From NCBI GenBank assembly GCA_001599915.1, contig BCIG01000015.1, forward strand, positions 372,001-436,000: a stretch of DNA of 64,000 nt. The letters run 5' to 3'. A program made the position numbers and the translations under genes. Shown here piece after piece: positions 43,740 to 56,295 of this stretch (positions are counted from its first letter, which is position 1; every line of letters starts with the position of its first letter). The DNA is from Symbiotaphrina buchneri. Its lineage: Eukaryota > Ascomycota > Symbiotaphrinales > Symbiotaphrinaceae. The notes under the pieces were generated by a model that saw nothing but the letters and a program-made list of their open reading frames with translations, was not told the origin of the DNA and did not search any database.

Positions 43740-46264
43740 ATGAGCATGCTTTCCGTCAAGCATGGCATCCAGTCCGGCGATGCTTCGGGCGGCTCCAATA
43801 ACGCGCCCCAACAGCAACAGCAGAAGAAGAAGAAAGCGGACATTGCGCCCATGAATCCATTTCTCTACGACCTGGCTCTTTGGCTGTTCTCCATACTGGT
43901 TGACTTGTTCTTCCGAGAGGTCCACCCTCGCGGATCATGGCGCATACCGAGGAAAGGCCCCGTAATATTTGTTGCGGCCCCTCATGCCAATCAGGTATGT
44001 CGATAGCCCTCGATGAGACTGCTACCACTGCCCGACTAACAGTGCGTTCCAGTTTGTCGATCCGCTAATCTTGATGCGAGTTATTCGGGTAGAAGCGCAT
44101 CGGCGCATTGCTTTTCTCACAGCCGGGAAATCCATGAGAAGAAGATTTGTGGGGCTTCTGTCGAGGGCAGCAGGCGCGGTGCCGGTAGAGCGCGCCCAGG
44201 ACTTGACCAAGCCAGGAAGCGGCAAAATCTACTTGCCCGACCCAGTCAATGATCCTACCCTTGTGCGTGGTGTGGATACCAAATTCGATATCGAAGCCCA
44301 AGTGAAAGGCCTCATTGTACTACCGAAAGTCAAGGGGGTCTCCGCCAGCGTCGAGATAGCAGAAATACATGGGCCAGAGGAGCTTCGATTGAAGAAACCT
44401 TTCAAAGGCGCAGACGCCATGAGGCAACTGACCGGCCGGGAAGATGTTAATGAGGATGGTACTGTTCCGGAAGGAGGTGTTGCTCCCCCTGATTTCAAAG
44501 GGACGAATTATAAAGTTGCTCCGCACGTCGATCAGACAGAGGTTTATGACGCGGTCTTCCAGCGTTTGAATGCCGGTGGATGTGTTGGCATCTTCCCCGA
44601 GGGAGGCAGCCATGACCGGACAGAACTGCTACCGCTAAAAGGTATTCGCTCTTCAGGTTGTCGGTAACGATTTTAGCTAACCAAGTCCCGGCAGCTGGTG
44701 TAGCGATAATGGCTCTGGGTGCACTCGCTGCCAATCCTAATTCGGGCCTGAAGATTATCCCTTGTGGAATGAACTATTTCCATGCTCACAAATTTCGTTC
44801 GAGGGCTGTCATTGAATTTGGGCCCCCAATCGAGGTGCCGCCCGAGCTGATTGATATGTACAAGCGAGGAGAGAGGAGAGAGTCCGTTGGCCAGCTACTG
44901 GACATAATCTATCAATCTCTGGTCACGGTAACGGTGACCAGTCCAGACTATGATACTCTAATGGTGAGTTCGGCGTTTGGCGGCCCCTCCTACGTGACCA
45001 AGCTAAATATCTTCAGTTGATTCAAGCTGCCCGCCGGTTATATAACCCCACGGGAAAGAAACTGCCCCTACCTATGATTGTAGAGCTCAACAGACGATTG
45101 GTGAAAGGCTATACCGAGAAGAAAGATGACCCCAGGATTGTCCACCTCAAGAACGAGGTGCTCGCCTACAATAAGCAACTTTGGCACCTTGGCATACGTG
45201 ACCATCAGGTGGAGTATGCTAAACTCTCACCTCCCAAAATCATTTTTACCCTCTTCTACCGCCTTGCAAAACTCTCCGTTCTCGCTATCGCGATGGCTCC
45301 GGGTACAATACTTTTTGCCCCGGTGTTCATTGCCGGCAAAGTTATATCCATCAAGAAGTCTAGGGAAGCGCTTGCAGCATCTACGGTCAAGATTCAAGCT
45401 CGAGATGTTATGGCAACTTGGAAGCTCCTCGTGGCTATGGCTCTCGCGCCAGTTTTGTATGCGTTCTACACCTTCTGTCTGACGTACTGGACATACAGGA
45501 ATCGGGTTCAGGGCTATATACCGGAGTGGGTTCCACTATGGGCAGTGGTGATTTTCGGGTTTATCATCTTTCCTGCCATCACATTCGCTGCACTCCGGTT
45601 CGGCGAAATCGGCATGGACATAATTAAATCCCTTCGGCCACTACTGCTCTGTCTCAACCCTACATCCGCAAATACCCTTGTTAAGCTCCGCGAAAAGCGG
45701 GCTTACCTTTCTCAGGAGGTTACTGATGTCATAAACACGTTTGGACCTGAGGTCTTCCCGGACTTTGATGCTCACCGCATACTCAGCGATCCGCTACGGG
45801 AGAAGTCACCTATCCGCCATGCCCGCAGAGACAGTCCGTTTGAAGATAGCTTAACTCCAATGTCGCCTTCGAGGCATAAGGGCGATCCAGGTCGGGAGAG
45901 GGACTACTTCAACGCCGGACCTGGTGATGGTCCTTCGCATTCCGGCCATCTGCCGCGAAACGACTCGCTGGGAAATATTGGGAGCATTGGCCTATTTTCT
46001 ACGAGGCCTCCTAGCCGGTCTAGGAGTCGGAGTAGCTCTTCTGGCGGTCACCCGAACAGTGCTGGCTTCCCCATCCAGGCTTTCAGCAAGATTGATGCCA
46101 AAGAGACTTTGGACGTAGTCGCACAGAAGATAAGGGGCGCCATGCGGGAAAGAGGCCTACAACGACAGAGAAGGAGGAGCGAGGATGGGTGGGAGATTGG
46201 CAGTGATGGCAGAAGCGACGGAACGAGCACACCCCTGTATGAGGAGGGCAAGAAGGAAATCTGA
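43740..46264 (+). CDS. Glycerol-3-phosphate O-acyltransferase (Sct1/Gat-like)
   Basis: Four exons: 43740-43994, 44053-44641, 44695-44963, 45017-46264; introns 58, 53 and 53 nt; 786 residues. The PlsC acyltransferase motifs are present: APHANQFVDP across the first junction, AAGAVPVER, and GIFPEGGSHDRTELLPLKAG across the second. A Gln/Lys stretch (QQQQQKKKK) precedes the first membrane segment; two or three strong hydrophobic segments follow around residues 465-580 (e.g. WKLLVAMALAPVLYAFYTFC). The C-terminal 200 residues are Ser/Arg-rich and likely phosphorylated. The enzyme makes lysophosphatidate from glycerol-3-phosphate in the ER, the first step of phospholipid and triacylglycerol synthesis. 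Confidence 0.94.
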
Positions 46265-47273
46265 ACCAGTCTTTAGGAGGAATCGTTTTGTTGAACTGGT
46301 GGATGATATGATTCAGTATAGCGTCGGTGTTCTGGCAGCAGCAACTGCATGTCAAATTGGAAACCACGAGTGGCCTCAACCCAAGAACCCTCCCCAGAGC
46401 CTCTTCTGCTGGAAGAAGTGTGTATACCCCACGAACATGTCAGATCTGCGCCATAATAATGCTCCAGACGCCCGCAATGCCAGTCACCTCCAGCAGAGTA
46501 TCTACAAAGTCGCGACACGAGACCACCGGCTTGTCGCCGTCTGCCTGAGACCATAAATTCGTACTGTAGTATGCTACTTCCTCTTGAAAGGCCCCCTTAT
46601 TTGGGGATAGAACCTCGACAGATGATAGTTGATTGTGCTTTTCTTCTGCTGGGTTGCTTTCTATGAACGGAACTATTAGTAGGGAATCCCAGTGACCTGA
46701 CAGTAGTCGGAACCGTTCTCATACCGGTGCGTCCATACAGGCTCGAAGGCTCTGTTCCAACGCTATACAGCCCTGGGCACTGTACCCAGAAGATGCCCAG
46801 CAACCTGCAACGGAAACTTGTCAGCGATCATTGCAGTGAACACTTGAAGGGGTTGCAAGCATACCCAACACGGAGGTCATGATCCCCATACATGGGTTGG
46901 CTTCGGAAGCATTGGGCCTTCGTACACGCAGCTTCGGCAGCGGAGGCAGACGCTGAGGCGCCTTAATGCCAGTAGCCTTTGTGGGCATTGCGTCTGGAGA
47001 TCGGAACCAAATGAAGCACCCTCGCTGTCCAGCGTATTTTGTTCAAAGTTACCTTATCGGGTTGAGAGTGGAAGAATTTCGGTGCTAGTCACGTGCTTTT
47101 GAGTTGTACTGCGTAGCTTCGTAAAGCTGTAGCCAATCATGTGCGGCTGAAATCGTCAACGATCTAATTCGCTTCCTCGTTCTTCCGTTTTCCAAGCTAC
47201 TTGGACTTCAACCTACCCGCTTCCTCCGCGTTCATCGACCTTGTCAACAGTGCCCATCTGCCAATCGCTCAAG
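46265..47273. other. Intergenic region of about 1 kb
   Basis: 3' flank of the acyltransferase and promoter of QCR6. No further gene recognised; the promoter elements at 47090-47137 are listed separately. Confidence 0.4.
47090..47137 (+). promoter_or_regulatory. CACGTG and CCAAT elements upstream of QCR6
   Basis: CACGTG at 47090-47095 and CCAAT at 47133-47137, 179 and 137 nt upstream of the ATG. The Hap complex (CCAAT) and a bHLH factor such as Cbf1 (CACGTG) control respiratory genes in yeast; the pairing here fits a respiratory-chain gene, but binding is inferred. Confidence 0.45.
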
Positions 47274-47959
47274 ATGGGAATAACGGATCTCTTTGCCAAT
47301 TTCGTCAGCTCCTGGGCCGTGCAGGACGTCCACGCTGACGCACCGCAAGAGGAGCCCGAGGACGATCAAAAACAGGACGACGGGGAGGAAAAGCAGGAGG
47401 GAGGAGAAGACGGAGGCGAGGAGGAATCCGGTGAAGAACCTGAGGAAGAGGAGGAGGAGGAAGAGGAGCCTGAAGACCCCAAGCCAAAATTCGAAGAGGG
47501 TACGCTCTTGATGCCCCATGTTCCCTATCACGTTCTCGATATCGTGATGATGCGACTCCCTGCAACACCAATTGTCATTCATTCTGAACAATTGTATACA
47601 TTGACTAACTCTCTCATCTTTACGTCATGCAGAATGTGCCAACACTGTGTGCTCCCATCAGAAACACCACTACGATGAATGTGTCGAGCGTGTGACCAAG
47701 CAACAGGAACACGCTGAGGGTCATAAGGGACCGCATGAAGACTGTGTCGAAGAGTGTACGTCTGCCATATCTCTGCCATTCTCTCACAATAGTGCGCTCG
47801 ACAGCTTATGGGGGCGTGCTTGCTATTGGGGGACAAACCGCCTGCCTCGGCGCGACTCGCGGTTGTTCAAGGCGAATGCTAATCTTTTCAATAGTCTTTC
47901 ATCTAACACACTGTGCGACCCAGTGTGCAGCTCCTAAGCTTTTCGCAACCCTCAAGTAG
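47274..47959 (+). CDS. QCR6: Cytochrome bc1 complex subunit 6 (acidic hinge protein)
   Basis: Three exons: 47274-47499, 47633-47755, 47895-47959; introns of 133 and 139 nt; 137 residues. It starts MGITDLFANFVSSWAVQDVH, has a Glu/Asp tract of about 50 residues, and a C-terminal helical hairpin held by disulfides (ECANTSVCSHQKHHYDEC and EEFFHLTHCATQCAAPKLF), the hallmark of the QCR6/UQCRH family. The hinge protein sits on the intermembrane side of complex III and helps cytochrome c docking. All four hairpin Cys positions are present. Comparatively long introns for so short a gene. Confidence 0.95.
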
Positions 47960-48617
47960 GCAACAATATGCCGGGTCTGCTTGATCTAGTGATTGGGATC
48001 CCTGTGGACGGATCAATCACATTAGACATCCAGGCATTGGTGGTCGGAAGGCAGCTCGAGGGTTCTTGAAAGCTTCATAGCCTCAATATTCTCTCTGTAC
48101 ATCGTCCCAGCATTCTCGCACTGTACTCCGTCCTCTTTTTGCCGCAAACATGAGCATCCCTTTGTACATTAGAAAGAGTGAGTGGGATCAGAGAAAAGCG
48201 GGTCAATGCTATCTATATAGACATATTGCAAACCATCTGGACTTTGCAATGTGTGCCTGTTGCCCCTAGCGGCGTCTAAAACTCTTGCCAGATACGAAGT
48301 ATGTCCAGGACCACCCATTTTACGTAGATTGCTTTCCCGGATTGCCTGTGCGGCTTTGATAATGGGGAAAGTTCTCTCTGGCATCTTATTCTTGCTACAG
48401 AGATAACCCCAAATTTCAAGTTAATACGTTGAAGGAGAAGTCGTGGTGCTCCTCGTTTGCTGTGCTATCGCGAACGCGGTGCCGGAAAATGGTAATCTCC
48501 CACGGGCCGCCTTATCTTAGACTTTATCTGCCATCTTGCCAGAGATCTCTCAATCGCATCCAAGCTGTCCGCCGCCCCATATGCATCGAAGCTTCTGGTC
48601 TAATATTTGCGGTTCAG
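47960..48617. other. Intergenic region
   Basis: 3' flank of QCR6 and promoter of the MFS transporter. The frame that leads into the transporter is open from 48429 but its first ATG is at 48618. No other feature. Confidence 0.4.
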
Positions 48618-50335
48618 ATGACTGATAATGTACGAAAAGCTACAGTGGCGGAGGAGCATCTGGGGACTGAGCCGGTGGTCGGACCTGCGGGGGTATCACA
48701 GACGCAACAGGAGCTCGACGGGGAGCCAGCGACACACTTCCGAGTCTACAAGAGGAGATGGTTCGGCCTGGTGCAACTGTCGCTATTGAACATCATTGTG
48801 AGCTGGGATGTAAGTGGTCAAAATCGCAATTTGCGAAAAGAGTTACTCACGGTTTGCGCAGTGGCTGTCCTTCGCGGCCGTGTCAACAAGCTCAGCTCAA
48901 TACTTCGGAGTCTCTGAAGATGATATCAATTGGTTGAGCACAGGCTTTTTGTTCGCCTTCTGTGTTGCAAGCCCGTCAGTCTCACTCCATTCGGTGGTAG
49001 CTATCTGACCAGCGGGCCTTGACTGATCTCTCAACAGCCTGACCATCTGGACACTGAACAAGGGCGGCCCAAAACCGTCAATAATAGCGGCGAGCATCTT
49101 TGTCCTGGTGGGCAATTGGATACGGTATGGAGGGACGCGAACTACAGGAGGCAATTTCGGTGCCGTTGTCTTCGGACAGATCATCATCGGCCTGGCACAA
49201 CCTTTCGTCCTAGCAGCGCCAACGAGATATAGCGACTTATGGTTCACGGACAAAGGCAGGGTATCAGCTACAGCACTTGCCTCGCTGGCGAATCCCTTTG
49301 GCGGAGCGGTAATAGTCAATGGCACATTTCTCTCGGGATGGTAGCTAATGACCGGCAGCTCGGCCAATTGATTGACCCTTTCTGGGTAGAGAAGTCAAGT
49401 GATGTGCCCAACATGGTCCTTTACGTCGCGATAATGGTATGTTTACTATTATCTCATACATTTGACGCTATTTTGCTGATATTATACCAGTCAACCATCA
49501 TATGCATCCCAAGTTTCTTCATCCCGTCGCGTCCTCCAACGCCGCCTTCTGCCTCTGCCGCCCACGTGAAGGCTGAGCTTCCACAGGGCATTCCAATGCT
49601 TCTACGTAGTGTAGAGTTTTGGCTCACGTTTGTAGCGGTAATACTCGCAAATACATTGTGGTCTGTATCTGGGCTGATGTGAAGGTGCAGTTCTCCGTAT
49701 ACGTTGGCTTCTTCAACAGCTTCTCCTCCCTCATCAACCAGATCCTCGGCCCTTATGGATACTCGGAAACCGATTCTGGTATCTGCGGGGCCTTGTTGAT
49801 CGTTGTCGGTCTTGTTTGCTCCGCCATCGTTTCTCCCATCATTGACCGGTCAAAGCGCTACCTCCTGGGTATTAAGATCCTCGTGCCCCTCATCGCTATC
49901 TGCTATTTGCTGTTCATCTTCGCACCGCCCTCTGGAGGGCTGGCGTTTCCATATGTCGTCGCCTCCATCTTAGGGGCCACGTCCTTCAGTCTACTTCCCG
50001 TTGCTCTGGAGTGGCTGGTGGAGGTGACGTTCCCAGTCTCTCCCGAGTTGACGAGCACCATCTGCTGGACGGGTGGTCAATTGTTGGGCGCCATCTTTCT
50101 GCTCATCCAGGGTGCACTCAAGGGTGGCGGGGGCGGTGGATCCTGGTGGCCTGCGGACAACATGCAGAGAGCGCTCATATTCGAAGCGGTGGTTGCGATA
50201 GTCGTCGTGCCGCTTCCCCTTTGCTTGGGATTGTTCGGGCGCGATACGAGAAGTAAGCGGCTTGAGATCGATCGGAACGGCATGGTCCCCGTAAATAGCA
50301 ACAGCTCTTCGGAGGGCAGACTGGAAGTTGGATGA
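48618..50335 (+). CDS. FLVCR-like major facilitator transporter
   Basis: Six exons: 48618-48809, 48862-48974, 49038-49308, 49359-49436, 49491-49637, 49691-50335; five introns of about 50-63 nt; 481 residues. It starts with a cytosolic tail, then [20 protein letters not shown] and [18 protein letters not shown], matching the FLVCR/DIRC2 branch of MFS proteins. NWIRYGGTR and [20 protein letters not shown] follow, and [20 protein letters not shown] opens the second half. Twelve hydrophobic segments are plausible. Mammalian FLVCR proteins transport heme or choline; substrate here is unknown. The fifth junction is the least certain: I use the AG at 49690 so that [10 protein letters not shown] is restored. 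Confidence 0.85.
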
Positions 50336-51316
50336 TCCTGGACGCAGTAAGTATTATGGATCTTTCTCCCTCGTCTTCTTTTCACGCTGTTGGATATAGT
50401 TGGGCGCTTTTTGGTACGGATACTTTACGATACCCATTTCCATCTACAAATTATTATATGAGGACTTAATATAAGCTATACTTTATGTTTGAAGCTGTTA
50501 ATGCTATCCAAATTCGTGGTACCTTACGGATTCAATTGCAGACCGCATCAGACTCTATATGCAGCACCGGAATTGGTACGAAGGAACCCATATGCTTCAT
50601 TTGACTTGGCAGGGTCCTGACGGCTCTACGTCTTGATTGGATGAGACGAATGTTACCGCCGTGGCGCGTTTGCGGGTCGGGTCCAATCAATAATTCAACG
50701 CCCAGCCTTATTTTACCTGGAACTTTAGTTGACAGTTCGTATTTCGTGCTTGTTTGCTATTGGCAGCAATCATCTGCACACTGTGCCATCGCAATCACAC
50801 ACCTCACAAACAGGCCAGATATGGCGGGCAAAGTTTGCCCTCAGTGCAAATATAGAAAAATCTTAATTTCATCTTGACCCCAGATTGAATCTTTGCTTTG
50901 ACCATTCTGTGCTACGTGCGAACCCAGCTCTTCACTGGTGGACGCGCCTGCCACTGTCCTCGCCCACACATGCAACCTTTCTTCCACGCCGTACGGACGT
51001 GAATCTCGACGCGTTGAAGTGCCTTTGAACCCAGTCTGTTCCTGTTTTACCCTACCTATTTATAACAGCTGCAGAAACATCCGTCCGCTCACTCTGACAC
51101 AATTGCCCACACCGCGAGGGTCAAATCTCGTCTCAATATAAAACCTATCAAGGATACAAACGCTCACATTCCCCTGCCCTCTACTCCGCCAACTTCACGA
51201 CAGACTGCATAGAGTTGTGCGCTATCTACTGGTGCACTCTGTCTCTCACTTCTTACCCTACTCCTTTTACGCACTACCGCTCCGGTGCACAGAACCTGAG
51301 CAAACAATGAGATATC
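50336..51316. other. Intergenic region of about 1 kb
   Basis: 3' flank of the transporter and leader of the YTH gene; the last 300 bases are C/T-rich, as in fungal 5' leaders. No gene or RNA recognised. Confidence 0.4.
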
Positions 51317-54300
51317 ATGGACTGGCCCTACAACAACTTTGACCACAACGCTTTCATTACACCTTTCTTCTCTCCTCCCCAGCAGACCTTCGTTCCTTTC
51401 CCAGCTCCACAGTTCAATAATGGACACAGCTGGCAGCAGAATTACAACGAAGGGTCAATAGACTCACATGCTCAGTTTCACCACCAGCCGAACTACTATG
51501 GGTATTCAGCACCAGAACCAACAGAACAGGTACCATTGTCGGCACATTACAGATTTGGAAACGCGTATCCGTCCGAAAGCGCTGTTACTAATCAAAGGCA
51601 GAGCAACGATTCTACAATGGACAGTAACTGGGAAGCATCAGATGCACAGGACCAGCCCGAGGCGACCGCCGTGCAGCAGTCTTCTGCGCCTGGGCAACAT
51701 GCCGCACCCACTACCAATCACTCAAATGCTTCAGCACCGACGTTGCCGAACCAAAAGGCTGCGCAGCTGGGAGAATTGAAAGCAAAGGTTCTGGCGTCAC
51801 GGAAATCCAGCACAGACTCACGTACTATGACACCCTCTACAAAGAGGAGTGATAATGAGAAAATCAATGAGACTGAGACAGACATGAGAAAAGGGGCAAA
51901 AGATGATTTGGGATCAAAGACCCAAGTCCTCTCCACTACCTCTGCTGATATTGATGAGCTGCTTGCCGAGGAAAGTGCTGTGGCAGGAGCTAGTAAAGCT
52001 GCAGCAGCTTCGAAGACGCCGACGAACCTGGCCAATGATCTACCTGAAACAGTCGACAAATCAAGAGACAAGGACGGCCAGACGCCGAGCAAGAACAAAT
52101 CCAACATACCACTTTCGGAAAAGCCTACAAACGGAGAGAACAGAGCTGATAAGGATATCAGATTGTCGAGCAAGAAGCAGAATATAAAAGACACACGAGC
52201 TTTGAAGCTTGCTCCTCTAACTGCTGCAGAACCTGGTGAGATTCTAAAAACGGCTCCACGTTCAAAAGGAAGCTCCATGACCGACCCGCTGGAGGGCAGG
52301 CAAGAGGGCACGCGCCTTGATGACCGGGCCATGTCAGGGAAGCCTCCCAATGGACCAACCGCAGGGAGTTCTGATACAATGGCCACCATGAAACAACAAG
52401 AGGTCTCCCGCAAACGCGATCTTCGGGTCGTATCTGTGAATCAGGCAAAAGTAACGAGGTCGATTGAAGCTAATCGAACAAACGGAAAGCGGCACTGGAA
52501 ACATTGGGCGGCCCCAGCTGAGATTTCTGAGCGTGACAGACGACCATTCGCAGTTTCAACGAAATATCGCGATGATTCTGCCTTGAAGACAGTCAAGGAG
52601 CGTCCACTAAGGCGGCAAAGAGAATACCGTCAAGATGACTTCGCCTCCCATGGAAGGAGAGAAAAGGCGCATGAGTCCACGTCTGAGGATTATGGGACAA
52701 GGAATAGCCCCCAGCGTGTCGAGAAGCCCGTCAATGCAACTCCTATCAGGTACTATGATCAAAGCGATGGGTCGCAGAGGGCCCAGGGACTTCCAGCTCT
52801 ATTCTATGAAGATGAACTGCAAGAATGGCTCGAGATGACAGGCTTTCATAATCGAGAATACCGCAGGAACGCTCTAAGGCGTCACCGAGAGCTCATAGCC
52901 TTGGATATGGCAAGAGAAAAAATTGAGCGAGAAGCGCAAATGGAATACGAGGAACGCACGATGATTTACCGAACAAGACCAATCCGACCCCAGATCGAGC
53001 TGCTTTATTCTCCAGTGGTGAATCCTGTAATGCGACAAAGTTCAGCTTTGGCACTGCACCCAGCACCTTTACGAGAAGAAGCTCACGGTAGATTGGTGCA
53101 GTCAGGCTTCCTTACATCGAAGAGTTCAACAACTAGGGGTTCATTCAGCCACCCTATCGAGATCGAACAGGAAGACAGTCGGTTTGCTGTGTTTGCAGAA
53201 TTCCCATCCCCTTCCCCTGCAGAGCCGTGTCCCTTGAAGCGTCGACATTCCGCTGATAGTCTCGACGGAGATGGGACAACATCAAAATCTGCACGCACTG
53301 GTGATACTGATCCCAGCCGAGGAGAGAGCGACACAATGCCAACTGAAATAGATCAGAGCAGTCGCAAAATAATACTTGACGGAAGTCGTGAGACAGCCTC
53401 TTCCAGTCTTGTCAAAACAGGCGCATCTAAAGACAAGTCGGAATCGGTCCGCACGGGACACGCTCGGGAGATAGCTACTGATATTGCCGTTTCCAGACCT
53501 CCTCATCACGTGGAAGGTCGTCATGCGATTGGCTGCGAGTCCGGTGAGTCAACCTCTGTAAGATATGACGAGGTCTTCGAAGCAGACCGAGGGAATGATG
53601 GCGGTAAAAAGCTGGCTGAGGGGAAGAAAAACTCAAGCCGTTATTCCAAGGCAACTTTGGGGGATTGGGACTACAGCGAACGCCGTCATCGAGAGACTTA
53701 CCCAAATGAAAACTGGAGCCAGCGAGACGATCGACGTCTGCCTGATTCGTCCTACAAAGGTTGGCACTCTTCGCAGGGGCGAGGCAGGAGCCGTGACCGT
53801 GGTAGTCCCCATCGCACCGCATTGCATGGTGACAGGTATAACAATTCGAACCCAAGGTCACTAGACCTTTTGAGAGGTGCTAATTCATCTGCTGCTCGTT
53901 ACCGCCGATATTAACTGTGTTAGGTACTCGGTTCTTCATTGTCAAGAGCTTCAACTTTGACAACGTTGAGAAGTCGCAAAAAGAGGTATGTATCAAGCCC
54001 ATAGAAAACATATCCTTGCCTGTACACACTGATTCATGATACCGCCAGTGCGTCTGGACAACGCAGGCCAGGAACGGAGAGATCTTTGGTGATGCTTTCA
54101 GAAATTCAGAGAACGTTATTCTCTTATTCTCGGTGAACCAGAGCGTCTGCTTTCAAGGATATGTGCGTTGACAACCACGTTTGGCAGGAACGAGATTATG
54201 CTTATCCTGCAACAGGCGCGAATGGAATCTGCACCAGGTGATGCCAAAACGCCCTCATGGGCTGATGGACTCCGCTGGAAATCATCGCCACCCTTCACAA

Positions 54301-54476
54301 TCAGATGGATCTCCATTGCAGACACGCACTTCAACAAAGTGGGCCACCTGAGGAACGGATACAATGACAACCAAGCCGTCCTCATAGGGCGCGATGGGCA
54401 GGAGGTGGAAGGACGATGCGGCGCGGCCCTATGCGAGATCATCGATCAAACAGCTGATTTCAAGTGGGTTCGTTGA
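51317..54476 (+). CDS. YTH-domain RNA-binding protein
   Basis: Four exons: 51317-53876, 53924-53985, 54049-54162, 54216-54476; introns 47, 63 and 53 nt; 998 residues. Residues 1-850 are disordered and rich in Ser, Gln, Lys and Arg, with one ordered helical patch (DELQEWLEMTGFHNREYRRN, about 500-520). The YTH domain (about 854-995) is built by splicing: GTRFFIVKSFNFDNVEKSQK, then VWTTQARNGEIFGDAF, VILLFSVNQSVCFQGYARM, and IGRDGQEVEGRCGAALCEII. YTH domains bind N6-methyladenosine or, in fission-yeast Mmi1, meiotic mRNA motifs. The first cage tryptophan (VWTTQ) is present; other cage positions need modelling. The large first exon stops in intron 1, so an unspliced reading would omit the whole YTH domain. 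Confidence 0.93.
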
Positions 54477-54927
54477 CTTGCGTGACGGCGATGTCAATGA
54501 TATGCAACCTTCTCCAAAGGAGCACCATGCTGTTGCATGTTAATAAGACACGAGCGGCATATTTTTCATTCTTCACTTAGCCGGCGACATTATGTTTCCC
54601 TCTAGCATGACTTCAGATAAAAACATTAGCAGTGTAATTGAATCTCATTTGATCAAGATCCATGCCGATCTGGCCCCGGCAGTAATGGGCATGGAAAGAA
54701 ATATACTTCTACGTATCTTCACATGCAGCCAGGCCACGTACATTCAAGGCCCCATCTCTCATCCACGTAATGAGCTTTCAAGTCCGCCAGCTGTTTTGGA
54801 GGACTGACATGCGTGAAGGAATCAAGACATTTGAAGGCCATCGTATCGCCATGTTCTAATTCGTTGGGACGTTATCTGCCGGGAGCATCTGGGTATAGGG
54901 GCGAGCAAGATGAAGGAAGCTATGGCC
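54477..54927. other. Convergent intergenic region
   Basis: 3' flanks of the YTH gene and the second intact 2EXR/F-box-like gene (-). Nothing recognised. Confidence 0.4.
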
Positions 54928-56295
54928 CTATATAGGAACACTATCCCGAAGTTCTGCCAGAGCACGGCTACGGAGCGACCAAAGCAGCTCGCCAATCAGT
55001 CTCTCATCGAGCGCCCTGAACTCCTCGGCAATGTGTTTATTCCCCTCCTTTGCACAGATGGCCACGGCTTGCTCCCGGTCCGCCTTGGCCAGCGCGGGCT
55101 CCGAGACGCAAAGCCAAGTCACACTGCGGTAATAGTACGCCCTCGCGCGCTCGACATCCTCGATCAGGTTGCAGCCGCACATGGCAATGCTGTTCGTCAC
55201 AGAGACAAAGTCCAGCCAAGGGCCGGATCTCAGCTGCGTGGCTGCCCCGTTGAGCCGCCTGTCGATGTCGATCGCCATCTGCGAAGCGTGGTGCGCGCCG
55301 TGCAGATCTTCCATCTCCAGCAGACACATTGCTCGACGGACGAGCATGGTTACGAAGCGGCTGATGCACATCTCTACTAGGGACGTGTAGCCAGACCGGC
55401 ATGCCCACTTGTAGATGGTACTCTCAATTAAATCCTGGCCCCGCGCTACATCCAGGAGAGCAACCTTGCTATGGCCCTCAGCCATGGCCTGTTCGGCGTC
55501 TTTGATCACGGAATTCATTGCGTTCAGCTCAGGTAAGCCCTGGAAATGTTGACGAGGATCTGGCCCCGCTTGATTTTCAATGCGGCTAATTTCATCAACA
55601 ACTCTCACGTAGTTGAGTCCTTCATTCGCCCCCATAAAGGTTCGAAATTCGTCGCGATGTCTTGGGTCGTCTGCAACCTCATAACTAGCATTCTCCATAC
55701 GGACGTGCATCCCCCATTGTAAAAAGCATATTGCCAGGAATCTTGCCTTGTCCCGTCGCAATGACTGTCCTCGCTGATCAGGGTTCGGTGTTGTTCCTCC
55801 TAGTAAACGTATTTTGAGAGACCACAGACTCAACATCAGCACGTCGCGCTTGCGCGGCGCAAGGAGCTCCGTGCAGAGGTTTGGCAGCTCCTGCCGGAGA
55901 ACCACCATCCGCTGCCAGTCTTCATGAGGTGGCTCTTCATGGTAGCCCTGCTGTGGTACAAGGCATACAGCAGCTTTGAAGAAAACGTCTGGCACGTGAA
56001 CGGCCGAGCTCAGGCAAGGGAACACGGCGAGCTTTTCTTTCTGGAGCTCCGACCATGCCAAAGGGTCGAGCATTACAACAAAGAAGTCATTTCGCTGATG
56101 CATAATCTGCGAGGCTTCTGCACCTATCTGCTTGTTCACTCTTAGAAGCGAGAGTTGAAAATTCCAATGGTAGCGCCGGAGATGCCATAGTGCCTGCGGG
56201 TTCGGCCTCCGCGTGTATTCATAGGAAAGCAGGTAGGTATAGATCTCCTGCCTCAATTCCAGAGGAAGTGACAGAAAGCCTGTCGCGCCGGACAT
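54928..56295 (-). CDS. 2EXR/F-box-like protein with helical C-terminal region
   Basis: Single exon, 455 residues, ATG 56295. It begins with GFLSLPLELRQEIYTYLLSY, the 2EXR/F-box-like motif, followed by LLRVNKQIGAEASQIMHQRN. The rest is helical; an area around 310-430 (MCLLEMEDLHGAHHASQMAI onwards) resembles TPR-like repeats. No catalytic motif. Such proteins may recruit substrates to ubiquitin ligases, but the individual function is unknown. It belongs to the same broad family as the genes at 16.9-18.8 kb, without close similarity to them. Confidence 0.75.
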   Translation of the reverse strand: MSGATGFLSLPLELRQEIYTYLLSYEYTRRPNPQALWHLRRYHWNFQLSLLRVNKQIGAEASQIMHQRNDFFVVMLDPLAWSELQKEKLAVFPCLSSAVHVPDVFFKAAVCLVPQQGYHEEPPHEDWQRMVVLRQELPNLCTELLAPRKRDVLMLSLWSLKIRLLGGTTPNPDQRGQSLRRDKARFLAICFLQWGMHVRMENASYEVADDPRHRDEFRTFMGANEGLNYVRVVDEISRIENQAGPDPRQHFQGLPELNAMNSVIKDAEQAMAEGHSKVALLDVARGQDLIESTIYKWACRSGYTSLVEMCISRFVTMLVRRAMCLLEMEDLHGAHHASQMAIDIDRRLNGAATQLRSGPWLDFVSVTNSIAMCGCNLIEDVERARAYYYRSVTWLCVSEPALAKADREQAVAICAKEGNKHIAEEFRALDERLIGELLWSLRSRALAELRDSVPI

